Assembly: GCA_016208805.1 (NCBI GenBank)
Contig: JACQXL010000077.1
Location: forward strand, 1 to 8,482
Length of the DNA stretch: 8,482 nt
DNA from: Planctomycetota bacterium
GTDB taxonomy: Bacteria > Planctomycetota > MHYJ01 > JACQXL01
Reading direction: 5' to 3'
In this document: positions 1 through 5,144 of the stretch, one piece after another
Position numbering within the stretch: position 1 is the first letter of the stretch
Layout of the letters: the number at the start of each line of letters is the position of its first letter
Notes under the pieces: model-generated
The model's input: the letters and a program-made list of their open reading frames with translations, nothing else
Told to the model about the DNA's origin: nothing
Database searches by the model: none
Translations under genes and position numbers: made by a program

Positions 1-955
1 TGAACTCAAATGATATTTTAGAAAGGTCTATCTTGACCGCTTCGGTTGGTGTGATGGGCTTATCAGTTGTTATGGTTGGCGTACCTGCCTGTGCCGTGTC
101 CGTCACGGCAGACAGGTAAACCGGATTATTCAGGAACGCCTCCATATCCATAATCGCCAGCAGGCTCGGCACAGTGCCGGTGTAAAGGTCGTCAAAGTCA
201 ACCAGTTTTCCCATATCCCAGTTGATGACAGTGCCGTCTGCGAATTCTTCTTCCGGCTCTTCGTCATTGATGCTGAAATTACGGCAGGCATAATCAAATG
301 TATGGTGCCATTTGTCTTTCGGGTAATGGCGCAGTGCCCGGTCGCGGTAGAACTTGGCCTCGCCGGCCGCATAGATAAACTTGGCGATAGGCAGTTGCAT
401 CTCCTTGGGCACGCCGCCGATTGCGCTCTTTAACGTATCCGTTACCGCCGCTATGCCGCACCGTTTATACATTCCCTCAAGCGCTTCCAAAAGGGGACTA
501 TCTGTTTGCGGCTCAAACTTCGGCGCATATTCCATATAAGCCGTTACCCGGTGGCCCATTGACCTGATTGTCGCAATCACAAAGAGTTGATAGATACCGT
601 CCGGCTTGTCTGAATTCTTAATCTGGAAATCGGTCAGCGAATAGACAAATTTTGGGAAGTCCCAGGGGTTCTTCCAGTAGCGGGAAAAATGGGTCTGGGC
701 CATCGGCTCCTGGGCCAGCAACCAGTCCAAGGTCTGGGCATCCAGCCGGGCTGTTTCGCGCGTCAGCCCTTTGGTCTTCAATGCCTCGGTGATGATGTCG
801 GTTTCATCAGTGAAGTCGTCTACGGATAGAGGTGACTCGGCAAGGGTAATGGCGCTCCATCCTAAAATCAGCACAAGTAGATACGAGATATGAGATACGA
901 GATATGGGATATGGGATACGGGATATGGGATACGGGATATAGAATATGCGTTCAT
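1..955 (-). CDS. Secreted protein of unknown function, 3' end beyond the window
   Basis: The frame is open from ATG at 955 to the left edge (318 codons). I do not recognise the family. The N-terminus is odd: residues 1-25 are encoded by the GTATCCC/ATATCCC heptamer array and read as a heptapeptide pattern (IPYPVSH, IPYLVSH). A hydrophobic core (YLLVLILGWSAITLA) follows, with a plausible signal peptidase site before ESPLSVDD, so export is likely. The mature part is acidic and soluble-looking, with aromatic-rich stretches (HFSRYWKNPWDFPKF) and an acidic run (NDEEPEEEF). The start is supported by AAAGGA eight bases upstream and by an ATGA overlap with the stop of the four-helix-bundle gene, suggesting coupled translation in one operon. 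Near the window edge the frame runs through a palindromic repeat (83-117). I am confident it is a gene; its function is unknown. Confidence 0.8.
   Translation of the reverse strand, partial: MNAYSISRIPYPVSHIPYLVSHISYLLVLILGWSAITLAESPLSVDDFTDETDIITEALKTKGLTRETARLDAQTLDWLLAQEPMAQTHFSRYWKNPWDFPKFVYSLTDFQIKNSDKPDGIYQLFVIATIRSMGHRVTAYMEYAPKFEPQTDSPLLEALEGMYKRCGIAAVTDTLKSAIGGVPKEMQLPIAKFIYAAGEAKFYRDRALRHYPKDKWHHTFDYACRNFSINDEEPEEEFADGTVINWDMGKLVDFDDLYTGTVPSLLAIMDMEAFLNNPVYLSAVTDTAQAGTPTITTDKPITPTEAVKIDLSKISFEF
83..117. repeat. Imperfect GC-rich palindrome inside a coding region
   Basis: TGCCGTG (92-98) pairs with CACGGCA (104-110) across a 5-nt loop, and ACCTG (83-87) pairs with CAGGT (113-117) outside a small internal loop. 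The motif CGGCAGACAGG recurs, on the other strand, in the palindrome at 2696-2754, so the two look like members of one dispersed family. This copy lies in frame within the secreted-protein gene (encoding LSAVTDTAQAG). Confidence 0.5.
881..947 (+). repeat. Heptamer array GGGATAY/GAGATAY (left arm)
   Basis: Consecutive 7-bp units of the form GAGATAY or GGGATAY run through this stretch on the plus strand, ending with AGAATAT at 941-947. The array starts five bases past the stop codon of the four-helix-bundle gene and encodes codons 3-25 of the secreted-protein gene on the minus strand. Positions 892-947 (eight units) are the inverted counterpart of 1335-1390: unit by unit, 46 of 56 positions are identical. 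Confidence 0.9.
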
Positions 956-1329
956 ACTAAATGTCCTTTCTCTACACTCTGGATAAATTTATTCAGCATT
1001 CTGGCTAATTTATCATACTCCTTTATGAATTTATCAGAGTCATCTTTATTCTTAAGTGAATCTATTTCTTTTAACAATTCTATATGTTCTATCGTTTCAT
1101 CGCAAGAAGAATGCGCATAAACCAAATATTTTATAAACTCCGCCTTATATCGTCTCCTGCCGAAACCTTCAACAATATTGGCGCTGATTGATTTTGATGC
1201 CCGTCTAATCTGTGAACCCTCTTCGTACAACTCAAACTTCGGTAATGTTAGCGATATTTGATGCACTTCTACAGCCAATTTATGAGCCAGTTTATATATC
1301 TCCAAATCCTTATAACTCAAAAATCCCAT
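952..1329 (-). CDS. Four-helix bundle protein (S23 / 23S rRNA IVS-type)
   Basis: This 125-residue protein matches the four-helix-bundle family first found in 23S rRNA intervening sequences (also the fold of the Avd protein of diversity-generating retroelements). The family signature is at residues 39-58 (SQIRRASKSISANIVEGFGR), preceded by YKDLEIYKLAHKLAVEVH and followed by the FIKYLVYAHSSCDETIEHIELL helix. The length is typical. The family forms basic pentamers and is thought to bind nucleic acid; its cellular role is not settled. The start ATG lies in the last degenerate heptamer unit, 12 bases after the thiolase stop, with no clear Shine-Dalgarno. The stop overlaps the next start (ATGA). 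The gene is visibly AT-rich against the GC-rich thiolase, suggesting separate origin. No reverse transcriptase or template repeat is nearby, so a retroelement role is unsupported. Confidence 0.92.
   Translation of the reverse strand: MGFLSYKDLEIYKLAHKLAVEVHQISLTLPKFELYEEGSQIRRASKSISANIVEGFGRRRYKAEFIKYLVYAHSSCDETIEHIELLKEIDSLKNKDDSDKFIKEYDKLARMLNKFIQSVEKGHLV
964..969 (-). promoter_or_regulatory. Shine-Dalgarno AAAGGA for the secreted-protein gene
   Basis: On the minus strand AAAGGA lies eight bases before ATG 955, inside the end of the four-helix-bundle gene. It favours this ATG, rather than a start after the heptamer-encoded stretch, as the one in use. Confidence 0.55.
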
Positions 1330-1390
1330 ATCTTACATTCTTCATCCCGTATCCCACATCTCACATCCCGTATCCCACATCCCGTATCTC
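1324..1390 (-). repeat. Heptamer array GGGATAC/GGGATGT (right arm)
   Basis: Read on the minus strand, the units are GAGATAC, GGGATGT, GGGATAC, GGGATGT, GAGATGT, GGGATAC, GGGATGA, AGAATGT, and then decayed units AAGATAT and GGGATTT. The array encodes the last residues of the thiolase (RYGMWDTGCEMWDTG), its TGA stop (within GGGATGA) and the ATG of the four-helix-bundle gene (within AAGATATGGG). The first eight units are the inverted partner of 892-947. Confidence 0.88.
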
Positions 1391-2634
1391 AACACTCCCA
1401 CCACATCCAGCGAATGATGCGTGCCGTAGGCGTGGGCCACGGTAATCTTCGGGTCCCCGCCTGACCGGCGGGCAGGCTTGACCTGCCGTTCGCCGGCCTT
1501 GCCTAACAGTTGGAGCCAGTTCTCGTATATTTTGGACTGGAAATCGCCGCCGGCCGAGGAATGGGCGAATGCAATCGCGCCGCCGTCCGTATTGGTCGGG
1601 CACTTGCCGCTGATGGCCGTCTGGCCGGCCAGCACGAACTTACCGCCCTGACCCGGCTCGGTGATACCCAGCCCTTCCAGCGCCATCACGCCGTCATAGA
1701 GCGACAGGTCGTGCACCTGCGCGATATCAATATCATTCACCGTGATACCGGCAATACCGAATGCCTCTTTAGCGGCCACGTTGATAGCCGGCTGGTCGGT
1801 CATATCCTTGTTTGCGAAAACATTCTGCGCGTCGTTGAAATTATACATATTGCCGATATAGGTCGGCCGGTGCGCGTAAGAAACATTCAGATAAATCGGC
1901 GGCAGTCCCAACTCCTTGGCCCTCTTCTGGCTGACCATAATCAGGCAGGTGGCCATATTGCGGCCGGTGGCCGTGCGCATCCGGTATCCGGCCGGGGACT
2001 GCTCCATCAATTCCTCGTCGGTCGGCAGGGGCCCGGAGTTATGGAGCGCCATCGGGTTGCGCCGGGCGTACCAGTGGCACTGGGCGGACCACTTGGCCGC
2101 TGGCTTATCGTCGTAACCGTATTTAAGTTTGTAGTATTCGCCTCTCAGGGCGCCGTAGTTCTCGTGCGTGAAACCAAGCAGGTAATCGTAATCGCACCAG
2201 TTGCCGATAGGGCCCATCGCATCGCGGAAATCAAAGTTATCCGGCTTGTTGATACCCAGCACCATTCCGACATCATAGCGGCCGGTCGCGATATAATTCC
2301 AGATGATATCGGCGCAGATACCGCCGGCCGGGCAGGCCTGCGAAACGGAGATAAACGGGATGGGCGACATCCCTAATGCATCGGCCACGACCGAACCGAG
2401 CGCGCCTTCCATGATATTGCGCTCGTTATAGGAAATGGCGCCGATCTGGACGTCCTTGATATTAAGATGAGCGGCCGAGATGGCCTCGCGCGCTACCCGG
2501 GCCAGGTATTCGCGGTATGAGATACCTAATACGGCCCGCTCCGGCGGCGAGACAGAGGCCGAGGCCAGCACCACTTTCGGAAACTTCCCCGATGATAAGG
2601 TCGGGACTTCGCTGTTGCTTCGCTTTGATGACAT
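1342..2634 (-). CDS. Thiolase family protein, SCP-x type
   Basis: This 430-residue acyl-CoA thiolase belongs to the SCP-x/non-classical branch, which forms or cleaves carbon-carbon bonds in acyl-CoA thioesters. The presumed nucleophile is Cys101 in SQACPAGG. His309 in VHDLSLYDG and His358 in GGAIAFAHSSAGG fit the other active-site positions, and the C-terminal HAYGTHHSLDVVGVL replaces the CxG motif of classical thiolases. Length is usual for the family. Many relatives act with a DUF35 zinc-ribbon subunit (BbsA/BbsB-type or archaeal acetoacetyl-CoA complexes); no such partner is visible here, so the substrate is unknown. Two oddities: about eight residues near 388-395 (PARRSGGD) come from a GC-rich palindrome, and the last 15 residues come from the heptamer array. 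A shorter N-terminus is possible, since residues 1-18 precede the usual family start and ATG 2634 has no clear ribosome site. Confidence 0.9.
   Translation of the reverse strand: MSSKRSNSEVPTLSSGKFPKVVLASASVSPPERAVLGISYREYLARVAREAISAAHLNIKDVQIGAISYNERNIMEGALGSVVADALGMSPIPFISVSQACPAGGICADIIWNYIATGRYDVGMVLGINKPDNFDFRDAMGPIGNWCDYDYLLGFTHENYGALRGEYYKLKYGYDDKPAAKWSAQCHWYARRNPMALHNSGPLPTDEELMEQSPAGYRMRTATGRNMATCLIMVSQKRAKELGLPPIYLNVSYAHRPTYIGNMYNFNDAQNVFANKDMTDQPAINVAAKEAFGIAGITVNDIDIAQVHDLSLYDGVMALEGLGITEPGQGGKFVLAGQTAISGKCPTNTDGGAIAFAHSSAGGDFQSKIYENWLQLLGKAGERQVKPARRSGGDPKITVAHAYGTHHSLDVVGVLRYGMWDTGCEMWDTG
1456..1496. repeat. GC-rich palindromic insertion within the thiolase gene
   Basis: CCCGCC (1456-1461) and GGCGGG (1467-1472) form a perfect hairpin with loop TGACC. 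Overlapping it, GGCAGG (1471-1476) pairs with CCTGCC (1482-1487) and CCGGCG (1465-1470) with CGCCGG (1491-1496). The block encodes PARRSGGD and neighbouring residues in a stretch that looks inserted relative to the expected join of GERQVK to DPKITVAHAYG. Confidence 0.5.
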
Positions 2635-2643
2635 TGACGCACT

Positions 2644-2671
2644 ACTCTAAAAGTTATTTGTTGGTAGTCAA
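2644..2671 (-). promoter_or_regulatory. Possible sigma-70 promoter for the thiolase operon
   Basis: On the minus strand TTGACT (2671-2666) is separated by 16 bases from TAGAGT (2649-2644): a good -35 with a weak -10. Transcription would begin only a few bases before ATG 2634, implying an almost leaderless message or a start codon further inside the gene. Confidence 0.3.
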
Positions 2672-2695
2672 GAAAAAAAGACATTTTCACCACAG

Positions 2696-2754
2696 ACCTG
2701 TTCCGACGGCCTGTCTGCCGTCCCCCGATGTGAGAGATCGGGGGACAGGCAGGT
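2696..2754. repeat. Nested GC-rich palindrome between divergent genes
   Basis: Perfect 10-bp arms GTCCCCCGAT (2720-2729) and ATCGGGGGAC (2737-2746) enclose a 7-nt loop. An alternative hairpin GACGGC/GCCGTC (2705-2710, 2717-2722) overlaps it, and ACCTG/CAGGT close the outside. It shares CTGTCTGCCG and ACAGGCAGG motifs with 83-117. It lies upstream of both divergent genes and has no T-run, so it is not a conventional terminator for either. Confidence 0.65.
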
Positions 2755-2781
2755 TAGCCCAAACCGGGTGTATGGAGTTGA

Positions 2782-2865
2782 ATGTGTCCCACGAGAACGA
2801 CATCTTTTATCGGAACAGAGAAAGAGATTGACTTCCTTTGCCCAAAGTGCTATGAATTATTTTGA
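2782..2865 (+). CDS. Possible 27-residue leader ORF with a CPKC motif
   Basis: ATG at 2782 follows GGAG by four bases. The ORF encodes 27 residues, starting MCPT and ending DFLCPKCYELF, with two CP elements reminiscent of half a zinc ribbon. Its TGA stop (2863-2865) is three bases before ATG 2869 of the sigma-54 activator and in the same frame. It may be a coupled leader peptide, since ATG 2869 lacks its own ribosome site, or the former N-terminus of the regulator cut off by a stop. It may also be chance, as the ORF is very short. Confidence 0.35.
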   Translation: MCPTRTTSFIGTEKEIDFLCPKCYELF

Positions 2866-2868
2866 GTT

Positions 2869-4701
2869 ATGGGAAAGAATAAACCGTTATCCGAGCGCCT
2901 TGATTTAATCAGGGCATTGGCACAAAAGTCTGACTGGCTCAAGATAGTCCGCTGTGGCGAGGAGACATTGCGCAAGTTAGCCAGGTTTTCACATACACCG
3001 CAAGAGTTGTTCTCATTGTATATTAAATTAGGAAATGCTTACTTCCCTTTACAGAGATTCTCTGATTCCTTAAATGCCTATTACAAGGCCTATTTAATCG
3101 CCACCAAACATTCCTTGAAAGAGTCTATTATCATGGCTTCACGCAATATGGGTTCCAGTTTCCTGAATCTAAAAGATGTAAAATCAGCATTGGTTCAATT
3201 CCAGAAAGTAGAATTGCACTTTGAAAATCACGGGGATGTCTTTTCCCCGCCTCTTGACAAGGAATTCTATAATTCGTCTTTAATCGGACTGGGGTATTGC
3301 TACTTATATACGAATCAACTGGGTGAGGCCAAAAGAATTATTGACAAGATATCCTCATTGCAATCCTCGTTAACTAAATTGTCCGGTTTGGGGCTTGAGC
3401 AACTTGAGCACCTCAGGGGAGAATTTTTTATATCCGCTAAAGACTATGCCAATGCCCGGCAGTCCTTCCGGGAGTGCGTCAAAATCGGTCAGAAATTTAA
3501 TCTTACTGCAGGAATACTCAACGCCCAAATACACCTGGCATCCCTGGATATCAAGGAAGGTAATCTTGATAGCAGTATCCAAACCCTGAAGGATATTTTT
3601 AGAAAAGTCAGCCATAACAAATTTAATGGTCTTATCGGCGAATCAGGTCTCCTGTTAAGCAAATGCTATTATTACAATGGCGCATCTGAAAAATCACTGG
3701 CCATAGAAAATAAAATAAGGCCTGTTTTATCCAAACTTGATACTGTCTGGCTCTACGAGAAGACCAAGGAATTTGGAGAGGTTTTCGGCAGTCAGCAGGC
3801 TACCTTGCCAGGGCGTAAAAAAGAGTCAAGTCCTGTCCCTGAAACCCTTGTCAAGATTCTTAACGGCCGTTACGAATCGTCTTCCAGGGATATTGTGCTG
3901 GGCAAATCAGACGCGATGCGGGAGGTCTGGCATCTGGTGGAAAAGGTAGCCCAGACCGATTTGCCCATTCTTATCCAGGGTGAAACCGGCACCGGCAAAG
4001 GGCTGATTGCCCGCGCGATACACCAGAACAGCCCGCGCAAAGACAATGACTGGCTGGCCTTTAACAGCGGTGCATTGCCGGAGACCCTGATAGAAGACTA
4101 TCTTTTCGGCCATATCAAAGGCGCATATACTGGCGCCGAGGAAGACCGGAAGGATTATATTGAACTGGCTTCAGGCGGCACATTGTTTATAGGTGAACTG
4201 GCCGTTATGTCTTTAGCGACGCAACAGAAACTCCTCAGGGTCTTGGAAGATGGGGAAATCTGGCGGATTGGGGCGCAAAAATCCATCACTATCAATACCC
4301 GCTTTATCTTCGCCTCTAACCAGGATGTCTCCCAGATGGTCAAAGATAAACTATTCAGGGAAGACCTGTTCTATCGGATTAACACCATCACCATTACGTT
4401 ACCGCCGCTCAGGGAACGCAAAGAAGACATCCCTTTATTAATTGAGCGCTTCTTCAAGAAGTATGCCGATGGATTGCCAATTGCGAATCAATGGAACTGC
4501 TGGTCAATTACCCCTGGCCGGGCAATATCAGGGAATTGGAAAACGAGATGCGCCGAATCTGTATCTTATATCATAATAAAGAAGTCGTCACTGAAGAAAT
4601 GTTATCTGAAACAATCAGCCGATATGACCCGAAAGACGCCGTCTCAAGCGACCGGTCGCTGGGTTTTAAGGACAGGGCTGATGCCTTTCAGAAGGAGATG
4701 A
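2869..4701 (+). CDS. TPR-containing sigma-54 activator (bEBP), frameshifted before its DNA-binding domain
   Basis: An enhancer-binding protein that would remodel sigma-54 RNA polymerase by ATP hydrolysis. Residues about 40-300 are helical TPR-like repeats (LYIKLGNAYFPLQRFSDSLNAYYKA and others), a likely protein-sensing domain in place of a receiver. The AAA+ domain follows: Walker A GETGTGKG (371-378, Lys377), sigma-54-contacting loop GAYTGA (418-423), then LFREDLFYRI (arginines 497 and 503) and PPLRERKEDIPLL. Walker B reads GGTLFIGE (436-443) where the family has GGTLFLDE, so the Mg-coordinating Asp is Gly442. From about residue 539 the frame is wrong; the expected YPWPGN and Fis-type helix-turn-helix continue in another frame (4491-4841). 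ATG 2869 is the first start after an in-frame stop, with no clear Shine-Dalgarno. Likely a decaying gene, or an assembly error; the neighbouring enhancer sites and promoter suggest its target is the giant gene at 5162. Confidence 0.85.
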   Translation: MGKNKPLSERLDLIRALAQKSDWLKIVRCGEETLRKLARFSHTPQELFSLYIKLGNAYFPLQRFSDSLNAYYKAYLIATKHSLKESIIMASRNMGSSFLNLKDVKSALVQFQKVELHFENHGDVFSPPLDKEFYNSSLIGLGYCYLYTNQLGEAKRIIDKISSLQSSLTKLSGLGLEQLEHLRGEFFISAKDYANARQSFRECVKIGQKFNLTAGILNAQIHLASLDIKEGNLDSSIQTLKDIFRKVSHNKFNGLIGESGLLLSKCYYYNGASEKSLAIENKIRPVLSKLDTVWLYEKTKEFGEVFGSQQATLPGRKKESSPVPETLVKILNGRYESSSRDIVLGKSDAMREVWHLVEKVAQTDLPILIQGETGTGKGLIARAIHQNSPRKDNDWLAFNSGALPETLIEDYLFGHIKGAYTGAEEDRKDYIELASGGTLFIGELAVMSLATQQKLLRVLEDGEIWRIGAQKSITINTRFIFASNQDVSQMVKDKLFREDLFYRINTITITLPPLRERKEDIPLLIERFFKKYADGLPIANQWNCWSITPGRAISGNWKTRCAESVSYIIIKKSSLKKCYLKQSADMTRKTPSQATGRWVLRTGLMPFRRR

Positions 4702-4841
4702 TTACTGAAACTCTGGGTAGATACAAAGGCAGTTTAAGCCAGACCGCCCGGCATCTCAAAATAGGCCGGACTACGCTCTACTGTAAGATGAAGCAATTCG
4801 GCATACACAAGAAAATTGCAACCACAGATGAACACGGATAA
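4491..4841 (+). CDS. C-terminal part of the sigma-54 activator (end of AAA+ plus Fis-type HTH), out of frame
   Basis: This frame restores the activator: NYPWPGNIRELENEMRRI (residues 6-23) is the family motif closing the AAA+ domain, and residues 64-106 (AFQKEMITETLGRYKGSLSQ onwards to KMKQFGI) are a Fis-family helix-turn-helix for enhancer DNA. The two frames overlap with no stop in either between 4446 and 4490, and a shift of -1 joins them, equal to loss of one base (or 3n+1). ATG 4491 has no ribosome site, so separate translation is unlikely. The last six residues (TTDEHG) and the TAA stop are encoded by the CACAGAT/CACGGAT decamer repeat. Confidence 0.8.
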   Translation: MELLVNYPWPGNIRELENEMRRICILYHNKEVVTEEMLSETISRYDPKDAVSSDRSLGFKDRADAFQKEMITETLGRYKGSLSQTARHLKIGRTTLYCKMKQFGIHKKIATTDEHG

Positions 4842-4906
4842 ACACGGATTAGCATAGATTTTATCAGGGTTTATCTATCGGTGTACATCTGTGTGTATCT
4901 GTGGTT
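4820..4906. repeat. 87-bp imperfect palindrome of CACAGAT/CACGGAT decamers
   Basis: The left arm runs AACCACAGAT, GAACACGGAT, AAACACGGAT, TAGCATAGAT. Read on the other strand, the right arm runs AACCACAGAT, ACACACAGAT, GTACACCGAT. The pattern NNNCACRGAT thus repeats every 10 bp in both arms, with an identical outermost decamer at each end. No gene lies between the arms, so it resembles a MITE-like or dispersed palindromic element. It overlaps the 3' end of the activator gene and supplies its stop codon. No T-run follows, so terminator function is not indicated. Confidence 0.7.
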
Positions 4907-4917
4907 TATACCGCATT

Positions 4918-4935
4918 TGTTACGATTGCGTAACA
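4918..4935. promoter_or_regulatory. Palindromic operator / enhancer site 1
   Basis: TGTTACGATTGCGTAACA has perfect 7-bp arms around a 4-bp spacer. It shares TGTT-N10-AACA with a second 18-bp site starting exactly 20 bp further on. It lies about 170-185 bp upstream of the predicted sigma-54 start, a usual distance for an activator enhancer. The neighbouring Fis-type activator is the obvious candidate ligand; this is inferred. Confidence 0.6.
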
Positions 4936-4937
4936 GA

Positions 4938-4955
4938 TGTTCGTATTTCGGAACA
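4938..4955. promoter_or_regulatory. Palindromic operator / enhancer site 2
   Basis: TGTTCGTATTTCGGAACA has the same TGTT-N10-AACA outline as site 1; its arms extend to ATGTTC/GAACAT (4937-4956). The 20-bp start-to-start distance places both sites on nearly the same face of the helix, as expected for cooperative binding of dimers. Confidence 0.55.
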
Positions 4956-5016
4956 TTGGAATCTGGTTTTTTGGCCAGGTGCGCCCAAAAATGGAGCTGT
5001 AGAAATCGCCGGTAAG

Positions 5017-5036
5017 CCACAGATTACACGGATTAC
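5017..5036 (+). repeat. Decamer repeat CCACAGATTACACGGATTAC
   Basis: Two decamers of the CACAGATTA family. The copy at 5180-5212 is in the opposite orientation, so the pair brackets the sigma-54 promoter and leader of the giant gene. Confidence 0.65.
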
Positions 5037-5076
5037 GAGGCGATTAGCGAAAATAAGTTATTATTCGGGTCTAACA

Positions 5077-5092
5077 TGGCACGGTATTTGCA
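5077..5092 (+). promoter_or_regulatory. Sigma-54 (-24/-12) promoter
   Basis: TGGCACGGTATTTGCA matches the consensus TGGCAC-N5-TTGCA at every specified base, with GG (5078-5079) and GC (5090-5091) at the required spacing. The predicted start is near 5103, about 59 bases before the ATG at 5162. A sigma-54 activator gene immediately upstream and paired palindromes about 150-185 bp upstream make the assignment strong. Confidence 0.85.
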
Positions 5093-5102
5093 TATATTTT
5101 AT

Positions 5103-5144
5103 AAGGAGGCCAGGAAGCCCGGAATAATTTATCCTGGTTTCCTT
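5103..5144 (+). promoter_or_regulatory. 5'-terminal leader hairpin with twin AAGGAGG
   Basis: AAGGAGGCCAGGA (5103-5115) pairs over all 13 positions (two G-U) with TCCTGGTTTCCTT (5132-5144), with a 16-nt loop. It begins at the predicted +1. The 5' arm carries AAGGAGG, the same sequence as the true ribosome site (5150-5156), and both can pair with UUUCCUU (5138-5144). The two pairings exclude each other, which would allow control of ribosome-site access. Alternatively it simply stabilises the 5' end of the message. There is no T-run, so it is not a terminator. Confidence 0.55.

Larger units (their letters stand above)
892..1390 (-). mobile_element. Candidate IVS-like element: four-helix gene between inverted heptamer arms
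   Basis: Two 56-nt arms of eight heptamers each (892-947 and 1335-1390) lie in inverted orientation around a single AT-rich gene, leaving only 4-5 bases between each arm and the gene's stop or start codon. In sense RNA, 53 of 56 positions could pair, counting G-U. Known 23S rRNA intervening sequences (in Leptospira and Coxiella, for example) have the same plan: complementary ends forming a stem, with an S23 four-helix-bundle ORF inside. Here there is no rRNA; the unit sits between two protein genes. Mobility is inferred from layout, base composition and the intrusion of the arms into both neighbouring genes; no transposase and no target duplication were seen. Confidence 0.5.

Noticed and set aside
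130..372. 80-codon minus-strand ORF
   Set aside because: Lies in another frame inside the longer secreted-protein ORF, which has the signal peptide and ribosome site.
952..1329. Diversity-generating retroelement (Avd homologue)
   Set aside because: The fold is shared, but there is no reverse transcriptase and no template/variable repeat pair in the window.
881..1390. CRISPR array
   Set aside because: The repeat unit is only 7 bp, runs without spacers and is inverted around a gene; no cas gene is present.
892..1390. True 23S rRNA intervening sequence
   Set aside because: Both flanks are protein-coding (thiolase and secreted protein); no rRNA sequence is seen.
1510..2376. Long plus-strand ORF of 288 codons
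   Set aside because: It lies antisense within the thiolase gene, whose conserved active-site motifs establish the coding strand.
4446..4490. Programmed -1 ribosomal frameshift
   Set aside because: No X-XXY-YYZ slippery heptamer in the only interval where both frames are open; an indel or assembly error is simpler.
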